Below, piece by piece: positions 47,618 through 57,628 of a DNA stretch of 64,000 nt. The first letter of the stretch is position 1; every line of letters begins with the position of its first letter. Made by a program: the position numbers and the translations under genes. The notes below the pieces were generated by a model. The model had not been told where the DNA came from and did not search any database. It was given only the letters and a program-made list of their open reading frames with translations. The stretch comes from an uncultured Oceanospirillaceae bacterium (GTDB taxonomy: Bacteria > Pseudomonadota > Gammaproteobacteria > Pseudomonadales > Balneatricaceae): positions 62,001 through 126,000 of the forward strand of contig CAJXNY010000001.1 in assembly GCA_913057435.1 (NCBI GenBank), given 5' to 3'.

Positions 47618-48034
47618 TATTCACAGGGCTGCTGCAGACACCCTGTCTCAGCCCTGCCTGACTCAGGACAAATCTCAGAATATTATTCAATTGATCCACA
47701 GCACCCAAATCTCAATTTCCGCAAAAATCTAAATGAAACAAAAACACCATAACTAATAACAGTCGTTATTATTAATCTTATAACTCTATCCAGTTACAAT
47801 TAGTGAGCGTTTAGTCAGCGATTGATTTTTCACCCCGGCTGGAACGTTTGGTATCCCCCTGACACGAACTACATATAAGTATATATAACGTCGTTTTCTG
47901 ACCATTTTTTGTATTAAAACTGCCAGATTACATAAGCAATGCTCTTTTGATTTTGGGTTCCAACTGCTAGTCTAGCAGTCGCTTGCGAAAGGCAAGTCCG
48001 TTCTAACGTGCTCTGGCTATAGGAAGAACAATAC
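47618..48034. promoter_or_regulatory. 417-bp AT-rich region upstream of nhaB
   Basis: Gene-free. It contains a hairpin after the SCP2 gene (ACAGGG 47623-47628 with CCCTGT 47641-47646), an AT-rich dyad TAATAAC-AGTC-GTTATTA (47754-47771), a TA-rich stretch near 47870-47890, and two hairpins in the last 80 bp before nhaB. The nhaB promoter must lie here; no single -35/-10 pair stands out. Confidence 0.45.
47956..48034 (+). ncRNA. Structured 5' leader of nhaB (candidate cis-regulatory RNA)
   Basis: Two adjacent hairpins: ACTGCTAG/CTAGCAGT (47963-47970, 47972-47979, centred on T47971) and CTTGC/GCAAG around GAAAG (47982-47996). GGTTC near 47956-47960 could pair with GAAC just before the ATG, enclosing both. 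I cannot match it to a named riboswitch. Confidence 0.35.
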
Positions 48035-49540
48035 ATGACCAACACGCTGCCCCAGGCGTTTGTACGTAACTTTTTGGGCAACTCGCCTATTTGGTATAAA
48101 CAGGCCATTATCGGATTCCTCATCCTGAACCCAATACTCCTGTATACCGTTGGCCCTGCCATCACTGGCTGGTTGCTGATTTTTGAGTTTATATTTACGC
48201 TCGCGCTTGCACTTAAATGCTACCCGCTCCAGCCTGGCGGTTTGCTGGCTATTGAGGCAATCATAATCGGCCTCGCCAGCCCGGAAAGCGTTTCTCATGA
48301 AGTAGAATCGAACCTGGAAGTTATCCTGCTATTGATGTTTATGGTTGCAGGCATCTATTTTATGAAGAGCATGCTGCTGTGGGTATTTACAAAATTCCTG
48401 CTGCAGGTTCGCTCAAAAATTTTGCTGTCGCTGATGTTCTCTTTCTCTGCGGCATTCCTGTCTGCATTCCTTGATGCACTGACCGTGACCGCGGTTCTGA
48501 TCAGTGTCGGTGTCGGCTTCTATGCCGTCTATCACAAAGTTGCTTCAGGTACCTCCTTTACCAACACTGATCATGACTACGCCAACGATCAGGGCGTCGG
48601 TGACACTTACCGTAACGATCTGGAAAAATTCCGTGCGTTTCTTCGCAGCCTGCTGATGCATGGTGCTGTCGGCACGGCTCTGGGTGGCGTCTGCACCCTG
48701 GTCGGTGAGCCGCAAAACTTGCTGATTGCAGAGAAAGCGGGCTGGGATTTTGTTCAGTTCTTCCTGCTCATGGCACCCATCACCATGCCAGTGCTGGTAG
48801 CTGGCCTGATCACCTGTGCCTTGCTCGAAAAAACAAAAATGTTTGATTACGGCGCTGAACTGCCTGATAACGTACGCAGCATTCTGGAAAATTATGCTGC
48901 AGAAGAAGATAAGAAGCGCACCATGCGTGACAAAGCAATGCTGATGACTCAGGTTGTTGTTGCTGTTTTCCTTGTTATCGCACTGGCATTACACCTTGCC
49001 GCCGTTGGCCTGATTGGCCTGACGATTATCATCCTGCTGACAGCCTTCAATGGCGTGGTTGAAGAACACCAGATTGGTAAAGCTTTTGAAGAGGCCCTGC
49101 CCTTCACTGCATTGTTAGTTGTTTTCTTCACCATCGTTTCTGTTATTCACGAACAGCACCTGTTCCAGCCGATTATCGCCTGGGTACTCGCTATGGATGT
49201 ATCGGCTCAACCCGGCTTCTTCTTCATAGCTAACGGCTTTCTGTCTGCCATCAGTGATAACGTGTTCGTAGCAACGGTGTACATCAACGAGGTTGTCAGC
49301 GCACTGAACAGTGGCGCGATTAGTCGCGAGCATTTCGACAAACTGGCAATCGCAATCAACACAGGTACCAACCTGCCGAGTGTAGCAACACCGAATGGCC
49401 AGGCTGCATTCCTGTTCCTGCTGACCTCAGCTATTGCCCCGCTGGTTCGCCTGTCGTACGGCAAAATGGTCTGGATGGCACTGCCATACACCATCGTAAT
49501 GAGTGTCGTCGGCTACACCGCAGTAACCATCGTACTCTAA
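48035..49540 (+). CDS. nhaB: Na+/H+ antiporter NhaB
   Basis: A 501-residue membrane protein with about a dozen helices. It starts [29 protein letters not shown] and contains [56 protein letters not shown], and [11 protein letters not shown] near the C terminus, all typical of NhaB. It exports Na+ in exchange for H+ and complements the Na+-pumping Nqr complex encoded 10 kb away. The leader holds two hairpins; a bidirectional terminator follows. Confidence 0.96.
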   Translation: MTNTLPQAFVRNFLGNSPIWYKQAIIGFLILNPILLYTVGPAITGWLLIFEFIFTLALALKCYPLQPGGLLAIEAIIIGLASPESVSHEVESNLEVILLLMFMVAGIYFMKSMLLWVFTKFLLQVRSKILLSLMFSFSAAFLSAFLDALTVTAVLISVGVGFYAVYHKVASGTSFTNTDHDYANDQGVGDTYRNDLEKFRAFLRSLLMHGAVGTALGGVCTLVGEPQNLLIAEKAGWDFVQFFLLMAPITMPVLVAGLITCALLEKTKMFDYGAELPDNVRSILENYAAEEDKKRTMRDKAMLMTQVVVAVFLVIALALHLAAVGLIGLTIIILLTAFNGVVEEHQIGKAFEEALPFTALLVVFFTIVSVIHEQHLFQPIIAWVLAMDVSAQPGFFFIANGFLSAISDNVFVATVYINEVVSALNSGAISREHFDKLAIAINTGTNLPSVATPNGQAAFLFLLTSAIAPLVRLSYGKMVWMALPYTIVMSVVGYTAVTIVL

Positions 49541-49559
49541 GCACGCTACCTTCAATGCA

Positions 49560-49592
49560 AAAAAGCCGGCCCTGATTCAGGTCCGGCTTTTT
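49560..49592. terminator. Bidirectional terminator, nhaB/dnaQ
   Basis: Stem AAAAGCCGG/CCGGCTTTT (49561-49569, 49583-49591) extended by CCTG/CAGG across one mismatch, flanked by A and T tracts, 20 nt after the nhaB stop. Confidence 0.9.
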
Positions 49593-49642
49593 ATTGTTTA
49601 GCCATCTGACACTCTGTCAGACATTTAGCGAGTAATACCGGC

Positions 49643-50380
49643 TCAGTGTACCGTCGAGTCAATCACCGACAGCTGACGCCAGACCGATTCTCCACCGCAT
49701 TTCTTATCCAGTACTGCGACAAAGCCCTGGTGAGCTGCCAACTCATTGGCATCCGCTTTCAACACGATCAATTCCATGTCACTTTGCACTCGGCGAATTT
49801 CACCGGACTCGCCTGCCCCATCATCATCACCTGAATCATTGGCATCGAGCAACAGCGCTGTCTGACCACCGGTCATCAGCAAATAGACATCCGCCAGAAT
49901 CTCGGAGTCAAGTAATGCGCCATGCAGCTCACGGTGCGAATTATCTATGCCGTAGCGCCGGCATAAGGCATTCAGGTTATTCTTCTGACCAGGGTGTTTC
50001 TTACGCGCCATGGCCAGGGTATCAACGATGGTGCAGATGTCTTCGACCCGCTCCTTGATGCCATTACGCGCGAACTCAGCATTCATGAAACCCACATCGA
50101 AGGGCGCATTATGGATGACCAGTTCAGCCCCACGGATGAACTCAATAAACTCGAGCATAACCTCGCGAAACTTTGGTTTATCGTCCAGGTACTCATTGGT
50201 GATACCGTGCACCGAAATCGCTTCAGCCTCAACTTCGCGGTCCGGTTTCACGTATTGGTGGTAATTGTTGCCGGTCAGCTTACGCTTAACCATCTCAACA
50301 CAACCAATTTCGATGATATTGTGGCCTTCCTTTGGCTCGATACCTGTGGTTTCCGTATCAAGTATGATCTGACGCTTCAC
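49643..50380 (-). CDS. dnaQ: DNA polymerase III epsilon subunit (3'-5' exonuclease)
   Basis: A 245-residue DEDDh exonuclease. ExoI motif LDTETTG (Asp8, Glu10), ExoII HNAPFDVGFMN, ExoIII HGALLDSEILADVY. The C-terminal 70 residues form the flexible tail that binds the alpha subunit. It is 5 nt downstream of rnhA on the same strand, the classic rnhA-dnaQ neighbourhood, here codirectional rather than divergent as in E. coli. Confidence 0.96.
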   Translation of the reverse strand: MKRQIILDTETTGIEPKEGHNIIEIGCVEMVKRKLTGNNYHQYVKPDREVEAEAISVHGITNEYLDDKPKFREVMLEFIEFIRGAELVIHNAPFDVGFMNAEFARNGIKERVEDICTIVDTLAMARKKHPGQKNNLNALCRRYGIDNSHRELHGALLDSEILADVYLLMTGGQTALLLDANDSGDDDGAGESGEIRRVQSDMELIVLKADANELAAHQGFVAVLDKKCGGESVWRQLSVIDSTVH

Positions 50381-50385
50381 TGAAA

Positions 50386-50823
50386 TTAACTCCGCAATTC
50401 TTTAACACCACGATTGGCCAACTGGTCCGCCAGCTCATTTTCGGGGTGCCCACTATGCCCTTTTACCCAGCGCCAGTCGATAGAATGACCTGCGATCAAC
50501 CGATCAAGCTGTTGCCATAAGTCAGCATTTTTCACTGGTGCTTTCGCCGCTGTTTTCCAGCCGTTACGCTTCCAGTTTTTCAGCCATTGAGTGACGCCTT
50601 TACGTACGTACTGTGAGTCGGTGGTCAGCACTACATCGCATTGGCGGTTCAGAATCGACAATGCTTCAATCGCCGCACGCAACTCCATCCGATTATTTGT
50701 GGTGTCTTTTTCTCCGCCAAACAACTTTTTCTCAGCATCGCCATAACGCAAAATAGCGCCCCACCCACCAGGCCCCGGGTTCCCCTTACAGGCACCGTCG
50801 GTAAATATACTAACGACTTTCAC
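50386..50823 (-). CDS. rnhA: Ribonuclease HI
   Basis: A 145-residue enzyme of normal length. [19 protein letters not shown] holds the first Asp, [13 protein letters not shown] the Glu, [15 protein letters not shown] the second Asp, and the C-terminal [15 protein letters not shown] the last Asp region. It removes RNA from RNA-DNA hybrids. The start overlaps the upstream methyltransferase gene by 14 nt, and dnaQ follows after 5 nt. Confidence 0.97.
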   Translation of the reverse strand: MKVVSIFTDGACKGNPGPGGWGAILRYGDAEKKLFGGEKDTTNNRMELRAAIEALSILNRQCDVVLTTDSQYVRKGVTQWLKNWKRNGWKTAAKAPVKNADLWQQLDRLIAGHSIDWRWVKGHSGHPENELADQLANRGVKELRS

Positions 50824-51589
50824 GCGTTTGTCCTCGCGCCCTCGCCGCTGGCTTCGCTAGCGGTAAAGACATTAATTGCCGCCGCCAGGCGGGCGTTATC
50901 GGCGTCATACCCGCAATATCTTTGCGCGCAAGCGTCATCAGAAAGGCACCATTGCGTGCAGGACTACGCCGAACCCATGATTCAAGAATACCACTACGGT
51001 TACGCCATTTATCGCTGGAAAAAGGCGCGCCAAAATAGCCCGACCAGGCCTTCAGCTCAGTCAGTTCCAGCAACGCCAACCAATCCTGTAAGCGACGATG
51101 AGTTAAGAAATTCCCCCGCCAGGGTACCCGCTCACGCTCTTTGCGTGACAGGCTACGTTTGAGCCCCCACAAACTGGCAGGGTTAAACCCAATGACAATC
51201 AGGTGGCCACCGGGACGAAGCACACGCGCAGCTTCACGCACCACCTGGTGAGGGCTGCGAGCAAAATCAAGAATATGGTGTAACACCACCACATCCAGTA
51301 CTTCGGATTCCAGCGGCAGATCATGGTGATCCCCCACCAGACAGCTCTCCACTGACTCAGGCGAAACCTGTACACACAAGTTGTAACAATGATGAACCTG
51401 ACTGCTAGCCACCAGCGACTGACGATCATCAACACTAATCTGTAACAGGTGCATACCATACAACGACGACAAAGCCCGCTCTATCAATGCTTTTTCAGCA
51501 AGCAACAGCTCTTTTCCCAGCTCAGTATCAAACCACTGCTGTAATTCAGGAAGCAGCACTTCCAGCGATGGTTGTGATCGGAATGACAT
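50810..51589 (-). CDS. Class I SAM-dependent methyltransferase (YafS-like)
   Basis: ATG 51589 is used because GGAGG lies 6 nt upstream; an ATG at 51607 lies before that site. The 259-residue product has DDRQSL and HHCYNL in the N-terminal half, the post-I acidic segment [23 protein letters not shown] (a methyltransferase-11 signature) and [15 protein letters not shown]. The gene lies upstream of rnhA and dnaQ and divergent from gloB, as yafS does in E. coli. The substrate is unknown. Confidence 0.8.
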   Translation of the reverse strand: MSFRSQPSLEVLLPELQQWFDTELGKELLLAEKALIERALSSLYGMHLLQISVDDRQSLVASSQVHHCYNLCVQVSPESVESCLVGDHHDLPLESEVLDVVVLHHILDFARSPHQVVREAARVLRPGGHLIVIGFNPASLWGLKRSLSRKERERVPWRGNFLTHRRLQDWLALLELTELKAWSGYFGAPFSSDKWRNRSGILESWVRRSPARNGAFLMTLARKDIAGMTPITPAWRRQLMSLPLAKPAARARGQTRESR

Positions 51590-51740
51590 CCCCTTCCTCC
51601 AGAACATCGCCCGTTAACAGGCAGGGTATTATAGGGTAATCTGAAAGCCTCCTGATCTGCAGGCCGGGCCCGCAGGTTCAGCATTCAATGGGTGCATCTG
51701 TCAATTTTCGCACCTGTGTATTCGACAGTGAGGTCCTACT

Positions 51741-52511
51741 ATGTTCCAGGTTACGCCCATTCCGGCTTTCAATGATAACTATATATGGGCATTACAAGCG
51801 CCGGGGTCAACCCATATCGCAGTCGTAGACCCAGGCGATGCAGCCCCCGTCGAGCAATATCTGCAACAGAACGGCCTGAGCCTGGCTGCTATTCTTATCA
51901 CCCACCATCATGCGGATCACACCGGCGGCGTCGCGCAACTGGTTGCCAGTCACTCAGTTCCAGTTTTTGGCGGCCACCAGTCCTCGTTTAAAGGTGTAAC
52001 CCAGCCACTTACTCAAGGTGAGACTCTTGACTTGCTGGGCTTACAGCTGAAAGTCGCTGAGGTACCTGGACATACACTGGATCATATCAGTTACTACCAA
52101 CCGACGGGTAACGGCCAGCTGTTTTGTGGCGACACCCTGTTTCTGGCTGGTTGCGGCCGATTATTTGAAGGCACTCCTGCTCAGATGCTGGCGGCCATGC
52201 AGTATTTCCGCAACCTGCCTGGCAGTACAGAAATCTACTGTACTCACGAATATTCACTGGCCAACCTGGCTTTTGCGCAGGCAGTCGAGCCTGATAACAC
52301 CGCAATCACTCAGAGCATTATAAATTGCCAGCAGCGCCGCGCAGATAACCTGCCAACCCTGCCCAGCACCATCGCCGCAGAATTACAGATCAACCCGTTT
52401 ATGCGCACCAATAAGCCAGATGTCATCGCTGCCGCCGCACGTTTTAACACCAGCCGGGGTGACGAAACTGTAATATTTACCGCTATTCGTGAGTGGAAGA
52501 ATCAGTTTTAA
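51741..52511 (+). CDS. gloB: Hydroxyacylglutathione hydrolase (glyoxalase II)
   Basis: A 256-residue metallo-beta-lactamase-fold enzyme. The binuclear metal motif THHHADHTGG (54-63), GHTLDHISYY, the FCGDTLFLAGCGRLFEGT block, and YCTHEYSLANLAFA are all GloB hallmarks. It hydrolyses S-lactoylglutathione to lactate and glutathione in methylglyoxal detoxification. It is divergent from the methyltransferase-rnhA-dnaQ group. Confidence 0.95.
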   Translation: MFQVTPIPAFNDNYIWALQAPGSTHIAVVDPGDAAPVEQYLQQNGLSLAAILITHHHADHTGGVAQLVASHSVPVFGGHQSSFKGVTQPLTQGETLDLLGLQLKVAEVPGHTLDHISYYQPTGNGQLFCGDTLFLAGCGRLFEGTPAQMLAAMQYFRNLPGSTEIYCTHEYSLANLAFAQAVEPDNTAITQSIINCQQRRADNLPTLPSTIAAELQINPFMRTNKPDVIAAAARFNTSRGDETVIFTAIREWKNQF

Positions 52512-52528
52512 TTTCCCGCGAAAGCTCC

Positions 52529-52565
52529 CGCCCACTGCAGCCGCCAACGTGATTGACAGTGGGCG
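52529..52565 (+). terminator. Hairpin after gloB
   Basis: 9-bp perfect arms CGCCCACTG (52529-52537) and CAGTGGGCG (52557-52565) with a 19-nt loop, followed by TTCATTT. Possible gloB terminator. Confidence 0.45.
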
Positions 52566-52720
52566 TTCATTTAAACACCCTGCCCTGTACTGGATCTAAT
52601 CAGCCTCTGTTCACAGCATAAGCCTAAGTATATGGTCACAAGGTTATTAATCCCTGTTGACCCTCTATGACCCTGTCCATAGAATGGCCGATTTACTCTT
52701 TCCAACTGTACGGGAAATTC

Positions 52721-54355
52721 ATGATTTTTAGACCAGTATTCGCCGTTTCCCTGCTCTCTGCGCTGGTGTTGAGTGGTTGTCAGACGATGCAGCAAGCGGA
52801 AACCGCCCGTACAGGCCCGGATTCCGGCGTCCTACAACCCAAAAACCAGTTAGCCCAGAACGCTCAAGCCACCGAGCAAAATACAGCTATACCTGCCATC
52901 CCACAGAACACAGCGCCCGAAACAGCAATGGTCGCGGCACCTGTAGACATTTGGCAGTTAACCCGTGATAACTTCAAATTTGACCTGAACCCGAACCAGC
53001 AACGCTTCAGAGCACAGCTGAAATGGTACAGCGCTCATCCAAAATACATGAATCGGGTAATTGACCGTGGTTCACGTTATTACCAGTACATGCTTGGTGA
53101 AGTGCTCAAACGCGGCATGCCTGCCGAAGTTGCACTGTTACCCGTCGTTGAAAGTGCCTTTGACCCCTTCGCCTACTCCCATGGCCGTGCATCCGGACCC
53201 TGGCAGTTTATTCCAGGCACCGGCAAACGGTTCGGCCTGCGCCAGGGCTGGTGGTACGACGGACGTCGCGACATTGTCGCCTCAACCCGTGCCGCGCTGG
53301 ACTACCTGGATATCCTGCAAAAACGCTATAAGGGCGATTACCTGTTAGCACTGGCAGCGTACAACTGTGGTGAAGGTACGGTTGACCGAGCCGTCAAACG
53401 TAACCGTAAAGCAGGCAAACCGATTGATTTCTGGTCACTCAAGCTGCCAAAAGAAACCAGTGCTTACGTGCCAAAACTGCTAGCCGTCGCACGGATGTTC
53501 AACAGCCCGGATGAGTTCAAATTCACGCCGAAACCGCTCACCAATACACCCTATTTCAAGATAGTGCCTACTGATGGCCAGCTCGACCTGGCAGAAGCTG
53601 CCAAGCTTGCTGAGATCGATATTCAAGAACTGTACCTGCTCAATCCAGGCTTTAACCGCTGGGCAACCGATCCGAAAGGTCCCCATTACCTGTTAATCCC
53701 CGTGCAACAGGCTGACCTGTTTGCCAAAAACCTCGCAGGCCTGCCAGCGGATAAACGCATGAGCTGGAATCGCCATGTTGTTAAACGCGGTGATTCGCTG
53801 GGGAAAATTGCGCGTAAGTACAGCACTTCCATTGACGTTGTTCGCACGACGAACGAAATTAAAGGTAACCGTATTCGTGTTGGCCAGGCATTGCTTATTC
53901 CACAGGCACGCCATCAGCCGAGCAGCTACGTGCTCAGCAAGGCCCAGCGCCAGCTACGCTCGCAACAGAAAATTGCCCGCAAAACCCGCAAACGTAAAAT
54001 CAACTACACCGTTAAATCCGGTGACAGCTTTTGGAGCATCGCCCGTAAACATAATGTCAGCGTGCGCAGCCTCAGCAGCTGGAACGGGCTGGCACCGCGC
54101 GACACTCTGAGCATCGGTAAAAAACTGGTGATCTGGAAACAACCTAAATCCAGCGCCAAACTGGCTACTAATAGCCAGGGTGGGCAGCTGCTGCGAAAAA
54201 TTGGCTACAAGGTACGTAGTGGCGACTCACTGTCTCGTATCGCGGGCCGATTCAAGGTTAGAATCAAAGATATCCAGCGCTGGAACAAGCTGGAGAAAAC
54301 CAAATACCTGCAGCCCGGCCAACGCCTGACGCTGTACGTTGATATCACACGCTAA
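52721..54355 (+). CDS. mltD: Membrane-bound lytic murein transglycosylase D
   Basis: ATG 52721 begins a lipoprotein signal (LVLSGC, lipid Cys20); the open frame to 52667 is not used. The 544-residue protein has an SLT domain with catalytic Glu144 in PVVESAFDPFAYS and AAYNCGEG, then three LysM repeats (VKRGDSLGKIARKY, VKSGDSFWSIARKH, VRSGDSLSRIAGRF) for peptidoglycan binding. It cleaves glycan strands at the outer-membrane side. The gloB-mltD neighbourhood is typical of gammaproteobacteria. Confidence 0.94.
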   Translation: MIFRPVFAVSLLSALVLSGCQTMQQAETARTGPDSGVLQPKNQLAQNAQATEQNTAIPAIPQNTAPETAMVAAPVDIWQLTRDNFKFDLNPNQQRFRAQLKWYSAHPKYMNRVIDRGSRYYQYMLGEVLKRGMPAEVALLPVVESAFDPFAYSHGRASGPWQFIPGTGKRFGLRQGWWYDGRRDIVASTRAALDYLDILQKRYKGDYLLALAAYNCGEGTVDRAVKRNRKAGKPIDFWSLKLPKETSAYVPKLLAVARMFNSPDEFKFTPKPLTNTPYFKIVPTDGQLDLAEAAKLAEIDIQELYLLNPGFNRWATDPKGPHYLLIPVQQADLFAKNLAGLPADKRMSWNRHVVKRGDSLGKIARKYSTSIDVVRTTNEIKGNRIRVGQALLIPQARHQPSSYVLSKAQRQLRSQQKIARKTRKRKINYTVKSGDSFWSIARKHNVSVRSLSSWNGLAPRDTLSIGKKLVIWKQPKSSAKLATNSQGGQLLRKIGYKVRSGDSLSRIAGRFKVRIKDIQRWNKLEKTKYLQPGQRLTLYVDITR

Positions 54356-54364
54356 GGACAACCC

Positions 54365-54613
54365 ATGGACGCAACCAGCATCATTATTATCGTTATCGCT
54401 ACGATAACAGCGATTGCCTTCAAGTGGTTTATGTTCCGCCGCATCCGCCGCTGGATGGATGCGGACCTGATCAAGGGCCTGGCCGGGAATAACCCGGCCA
54501 AACTGGCGTACCTGCAAACACAGCTGTCTGATTTACAGGCCGCCGGTACGCGACGGACAACAGTGCATGAAAAACTCGAGCAACTGGCCGCCGATTTTGA
54601 ACAAAAGCCCTGA
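54365..54613 (+). CDS. Small single-helix membrane protein
   Basis: An 82-residue protein 9 nt after mltD, with AAGGA upstream of its ATG. An N-terminal membrane helix (about 5-24) is followed by a basic FRRIRRW segment and a helical, charged tail (KLAYLQTQLSDLQAAG...HEKLEQLAADFEQ). I do not recognise the family. Cotranscription with mltD is likely; a membrane-anchored coiled-coil helper is possible but unproven. Confidence 0.6.
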   Translation: MDATSIIIIVIATITAIAFKWFMFRRIRRWMDADLIKGLAGNNPAKLAYLQTQLSDLQAAGTRRTTVHEKLEQLAADFEQKP

Positions 54614-54704
54614 AACAGAGTCTGAACTTCAACTATATTGACACCGTAACTGTCTGATTCAGAATACGAATCCTGCAATCAGCCCCTGGGGTGACGGATC
54701 ACAG

Positions 54705-56531
54705 ATGACTGTTTTTAAAAAAATACTGCTGGGCGGCCTGCTGGCCGCCGTAAGTGCACTGCCGGTTCAGGCAGCCACTGATACCCCGCTGCCTCCTCAA
54801 CATGGCATCGCCATGCATGGGGACCTCAAATACAGTGCGGGCTTTACCCACTTCGACTACGTTAACCCTGACGCGCCCAAAGGCGGCAGTGTCACTCAGG
54901 CCGGTGTCGGTACGTTCGACAGCTTCAACCAGTTTATTATCAAAGGTGCCTCGGCAGATGGTCTGGGGCGGGTGTACGACAGCTTGCTTGAGCGCGCCAA
55001 TGACGAGCCCTTCTCCCTGTATGGGCTGCTGGCAGCATCAATGGAAGTACCGGAAGATCGCAGCTTTATTACCTTCAATCTGCGCCCCGAGGCTCGTTTC
55101 AGTGATGGCCAACCATTAACCGCAGACGATGTTGTTTACACCTTCAAATTACTCCGTGAAAAAGGCGCCCCGCTGTTTCGCGCCTACTACGCTGATATCA
55201 GCAAGATCGAAGTCATCAATCCCCACCGGGTAAAATTTCACTTCAGTACCAACCAGAACCGTGAACTGGCACTGATTGTTGGTGAAGTGCCTATTCTGCC
55301 AAAACATATCTGGGAAACCCGAGACTTCACCAGCCCTACGCTGGAACTTCCGATTGGCTCCGGTCCTTATGTCATCTCCAGCTTTGAATCGGGCCGCAGC
55401 ATTACCTACCAGCGGCGCAGTGATTACTGGGCCGAAGGCTTGCCGGTGAGTAAAGGTATTCATAACTTCGGCAGTATCACTTACGACTACTATCGCGACG
55501 ACACCGTATCTCTGGAAGCTTTCAAAGCCGGTGAATACGATTTTCGGCTGGAGAACTCATCTAAACGCTGGGCAACTGGTTACACCGGACCACAATTCAG
55601 CGATGGCCGCATCGTCATTCAGGAACTGAAACATCAGAATACGACGGGCATGCAGGGCTTCGTAATGAACAGCCGTCGCAGTCAGTTTGCTGACCCTCGG
55701 GTTCGCCAGGCGCTGGGCTACGCCTTTGATTTCGAATGGACTAACCGCAATATTTTTTACAGCGCTTATAAACGCACCCACAGCTATTTTGCCAATTCCG
55801 AGATGGCTGCCACCGAACTGCCCGATGCACGCGAACTGGCGGTACTTGAACCGATCAGAAACCAGGTACCTGCCGAAGTTTTCAGTAAAATTTACCGTGC
55901 TCCGACGACCGATGGCAGCGGTAAAACCCGTAGCCACCTGCGTGAGGCTCTCCGCCTGCTACGCAGCGCAGGCTGGGAACTGAACAAAGGCAAACTGATT
56001 AATCAAACAAGTGGCAAGCAGTTCAAATTTGAAATATTGATGCGGGACAAATCGTTTGAACGCATCATTGCCCCCTTTGTCCGCAACCTGAAACGCATGG
56101 GCGCTGATGTTCAGATCCGGCTGGTCGATATTTCCCAGTTTATCAATCGTTACCGCAGCTATGACTTTGACATGCTGGTTGGCAGCTTCCCGCAATCCAG
56201 CTCACCCGGTAATGAACAGCGCGATTATTGGCACTCTTCAATGGCGGACCAGCCCGGCACCCGAAATATTATCGGCATCAAGAACCCGGCCATCGATTAT
56301 CTGGTTGAGACACTGATTCAGGCACCGACTCGGGCCGATCTGGTTGCCCGCAGCCGGGCACTGGACCGGGTACTGCAGTGGAATCATTATGTGATTCCGC
56401 AGTATCACATCAGTACCTACCGGGTTGCCTACTGGAACAAGTTTGGCGTGCCAGCAATGCGACCCAAATATAGCCTGGGCTTTAACACCTGGTGGGTGAA
56501 GCCTGATGCTGAACTGAGTGAAGCGAACTGA
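54705..56531 (+). CDS. yejA: Peptide ABC transporter periplasmic binding protein YejA
   Basis: A 608-residue SBP_bac_5 family protein. Signal peptide about 1-25 (ending LPVQAA). Family marks: [21 protein letters not shown] (N-terminal region), [37 protein letters not shown] and [10 protein letters not shown] near the C terminus, all as in YejA. It delivers peptides (in E. coli also microcin C) to the YejBEF importer. Its last base is the first base of the yejB ATG. Confidence 0.93.
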   Translation: MTVFKKILLGGLLAAVSALPVQAATDTPLPPQHGIAMHGDLKYSAGFTHFDYVNPDAPKGGSVTQAGVGTFDSFNQFIIKGASADGLGRVYDSLLERANDEPFSLYGLLAASMEVPEDRSFITFNLRPEARFSDGQPLTADDVVYTFKLLREKGAPLFRAYYADISKIEVINPHRVKFHFSTNQNRELALIVGEVPILPKHIWETRDFTSPTLELPIGSGPYVISSFESGRSITYQRRSDYWAEGLPVSKGIHNFGSITYDYYRDDTVSLEAFKAGEYDFRLENSSKRWATGYTGPQFSDGRIVIQELKHQNTTGMQGFVMNSRRSQFADPRVRQALGYAFDFEWTNRNIFYSAYKRTHSYFANSEMAATELPDARELAVLEPIRNQVPAEVFSKIYRAPTTDGSGKTRSHLREALRLLRSAGWELNKGKLINQTSGKQFKFEILMRDKSFERIIAPFVRNLKRMGADVQIRLVDISQFINRYRSYDFDMLVGSFPQSSSPGNEQRDYWHSSMADQPGTRNIIGIKNPAIDYLVETLIQAPTRADLVARSRALDRVLQWNHYVIPQYHISTYRVAYWNKFGVPAMRPKYSLGFNTWWVKPDAELSEAN

Positions 56532-57625
56532 TGGCTGCCTATATTCTTCGCCGGTTGTTTCTGATTATCCCCACCCTGCTGGGCATTCTCACCATCAATT
56601 TTTTGATTGTGCAGGCAGCGCCAGGCGGACCGGTAGAACAGACCATCGCTCAGCTCGAAGGGCTGGACCCTGGCGCAACTAACCGGGTCGGCAGCGGCGT
56701 AAAAACCGATACCGTGCAGACCACCACCAGTAGCGGCGAAAGCAGCTACCGGGGTGGCCGCGGGCTGGACCCTGACCTGGTTAAAGAGATCGAAGCACTG
56801 TATGGCTTCGATAAACCTGCCCACGAACGCTTCCTGCAGATGCTGGGTAACTACCTGGTGTTCGACTTCGGTAAAAGTTTCTACAGCGACAAACCCGTGG
56901 TAGACCTGATCCTGGAGAAGCTCCCGGTCTCAATATCCCTTGGCCTCTGGACCACCCTGCTCACCTATCTGATTTCAGTCCCCTTAGGGATCAAAAAAGC
57001 GGTGCGTGATGGCACCCCCTTTGATGTCTGGTCCAGCACGGCGGTGATTATTGGCTACGCCATCCCCAACTTCCTGTTTGCGATCCTGCTGATCGTCATT
57101 TTCGCGGGCGGGACCTATTTTGACTGGTTCCCCCTGCGTGGGCTGACCTCGCCGAATTTTGACCAGCTCAGTACCTGGGGTCAGATTAAAGACTACTTCT
57201 GGCATATCACTCTGCCCGTCGTCGCCTCAGTGATCGGCAGCTTTGCCACCCTCACCATGCTGACCAAGAACAGCTTCCTGGATGAAATTAACAAACAGTA
57301 TGTTCTGACCGCGCGCGCCAAAGGCCTGAAAGAGAATCAGGTACTGTATGGCCACGTGTTCCGTAACGCTATGCTGCTGATCATTGCCGGCATGCCTGCT
57401 GCCCTGATCGGCATTTTCTTTACCGGCTCCATGTTGATTGAGGTAATTTTCTCGCTGGATGGACTGGGCTTACTGGGCTACGAGGCCGTCATCAAGCGAG
57501 ACTATCCGGTGATCTTTGGCACCCTGTATATTTTCACCCTGCTGGGGCTGATTCTGAAGCTGATCAGCGACATTACTTATACGCTGGTTGACCCCCGTAT
57601 CGACTTTGAAAGCCGGGAGTACTGA
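56531..57625 (+). CDS. yejB: Peptide ABC transporter permease YejB
   Basis: A 364-residue permease starting [24 protein letters not shown], the standard oligopeptide-permease N terminus. A long loop (about 30-90) is typical of YejB, and the EAA-loop-type segment [23 protein letters not shown] marks the ATPase contact. About six membrane helices. One-base overlap with yejA and a 3-nt gap to yejE. Confidence 0.94.
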   Translation: MAAYILRRLFLIIPTLLGILTINFLIVQAAPGGPVEQTIAQLEGLDPGATNRVGSGVKTDTVQTTTSSGESSYRGGRGLDPDLVKEIEALYGFDKPAHERFLQMLGNYLVFDFGKSFYSDKPVVDLILEKLPVSISLGLWTTLLTYLISVPLGIKKAVRDGTPFDVWSSTAVIIGYAIPNFLFAILLIVIFAGGTYFDWFPLRGLTSPNFDQLSTWGQIKDYFWHITLPVVASVIGSFATLTMLTKNSFLDEINKQYVLTARAKGLKENQVLYGHVFRNAMLLIIAGMPAALIGIFFTGSMLIEVIFSLDGLGLLGYEAVIKRDYPVIFGTLYIFTLLGLILKLISDITYTLVDPRIDFESREY

Positions 57626-57628
57626 GGG

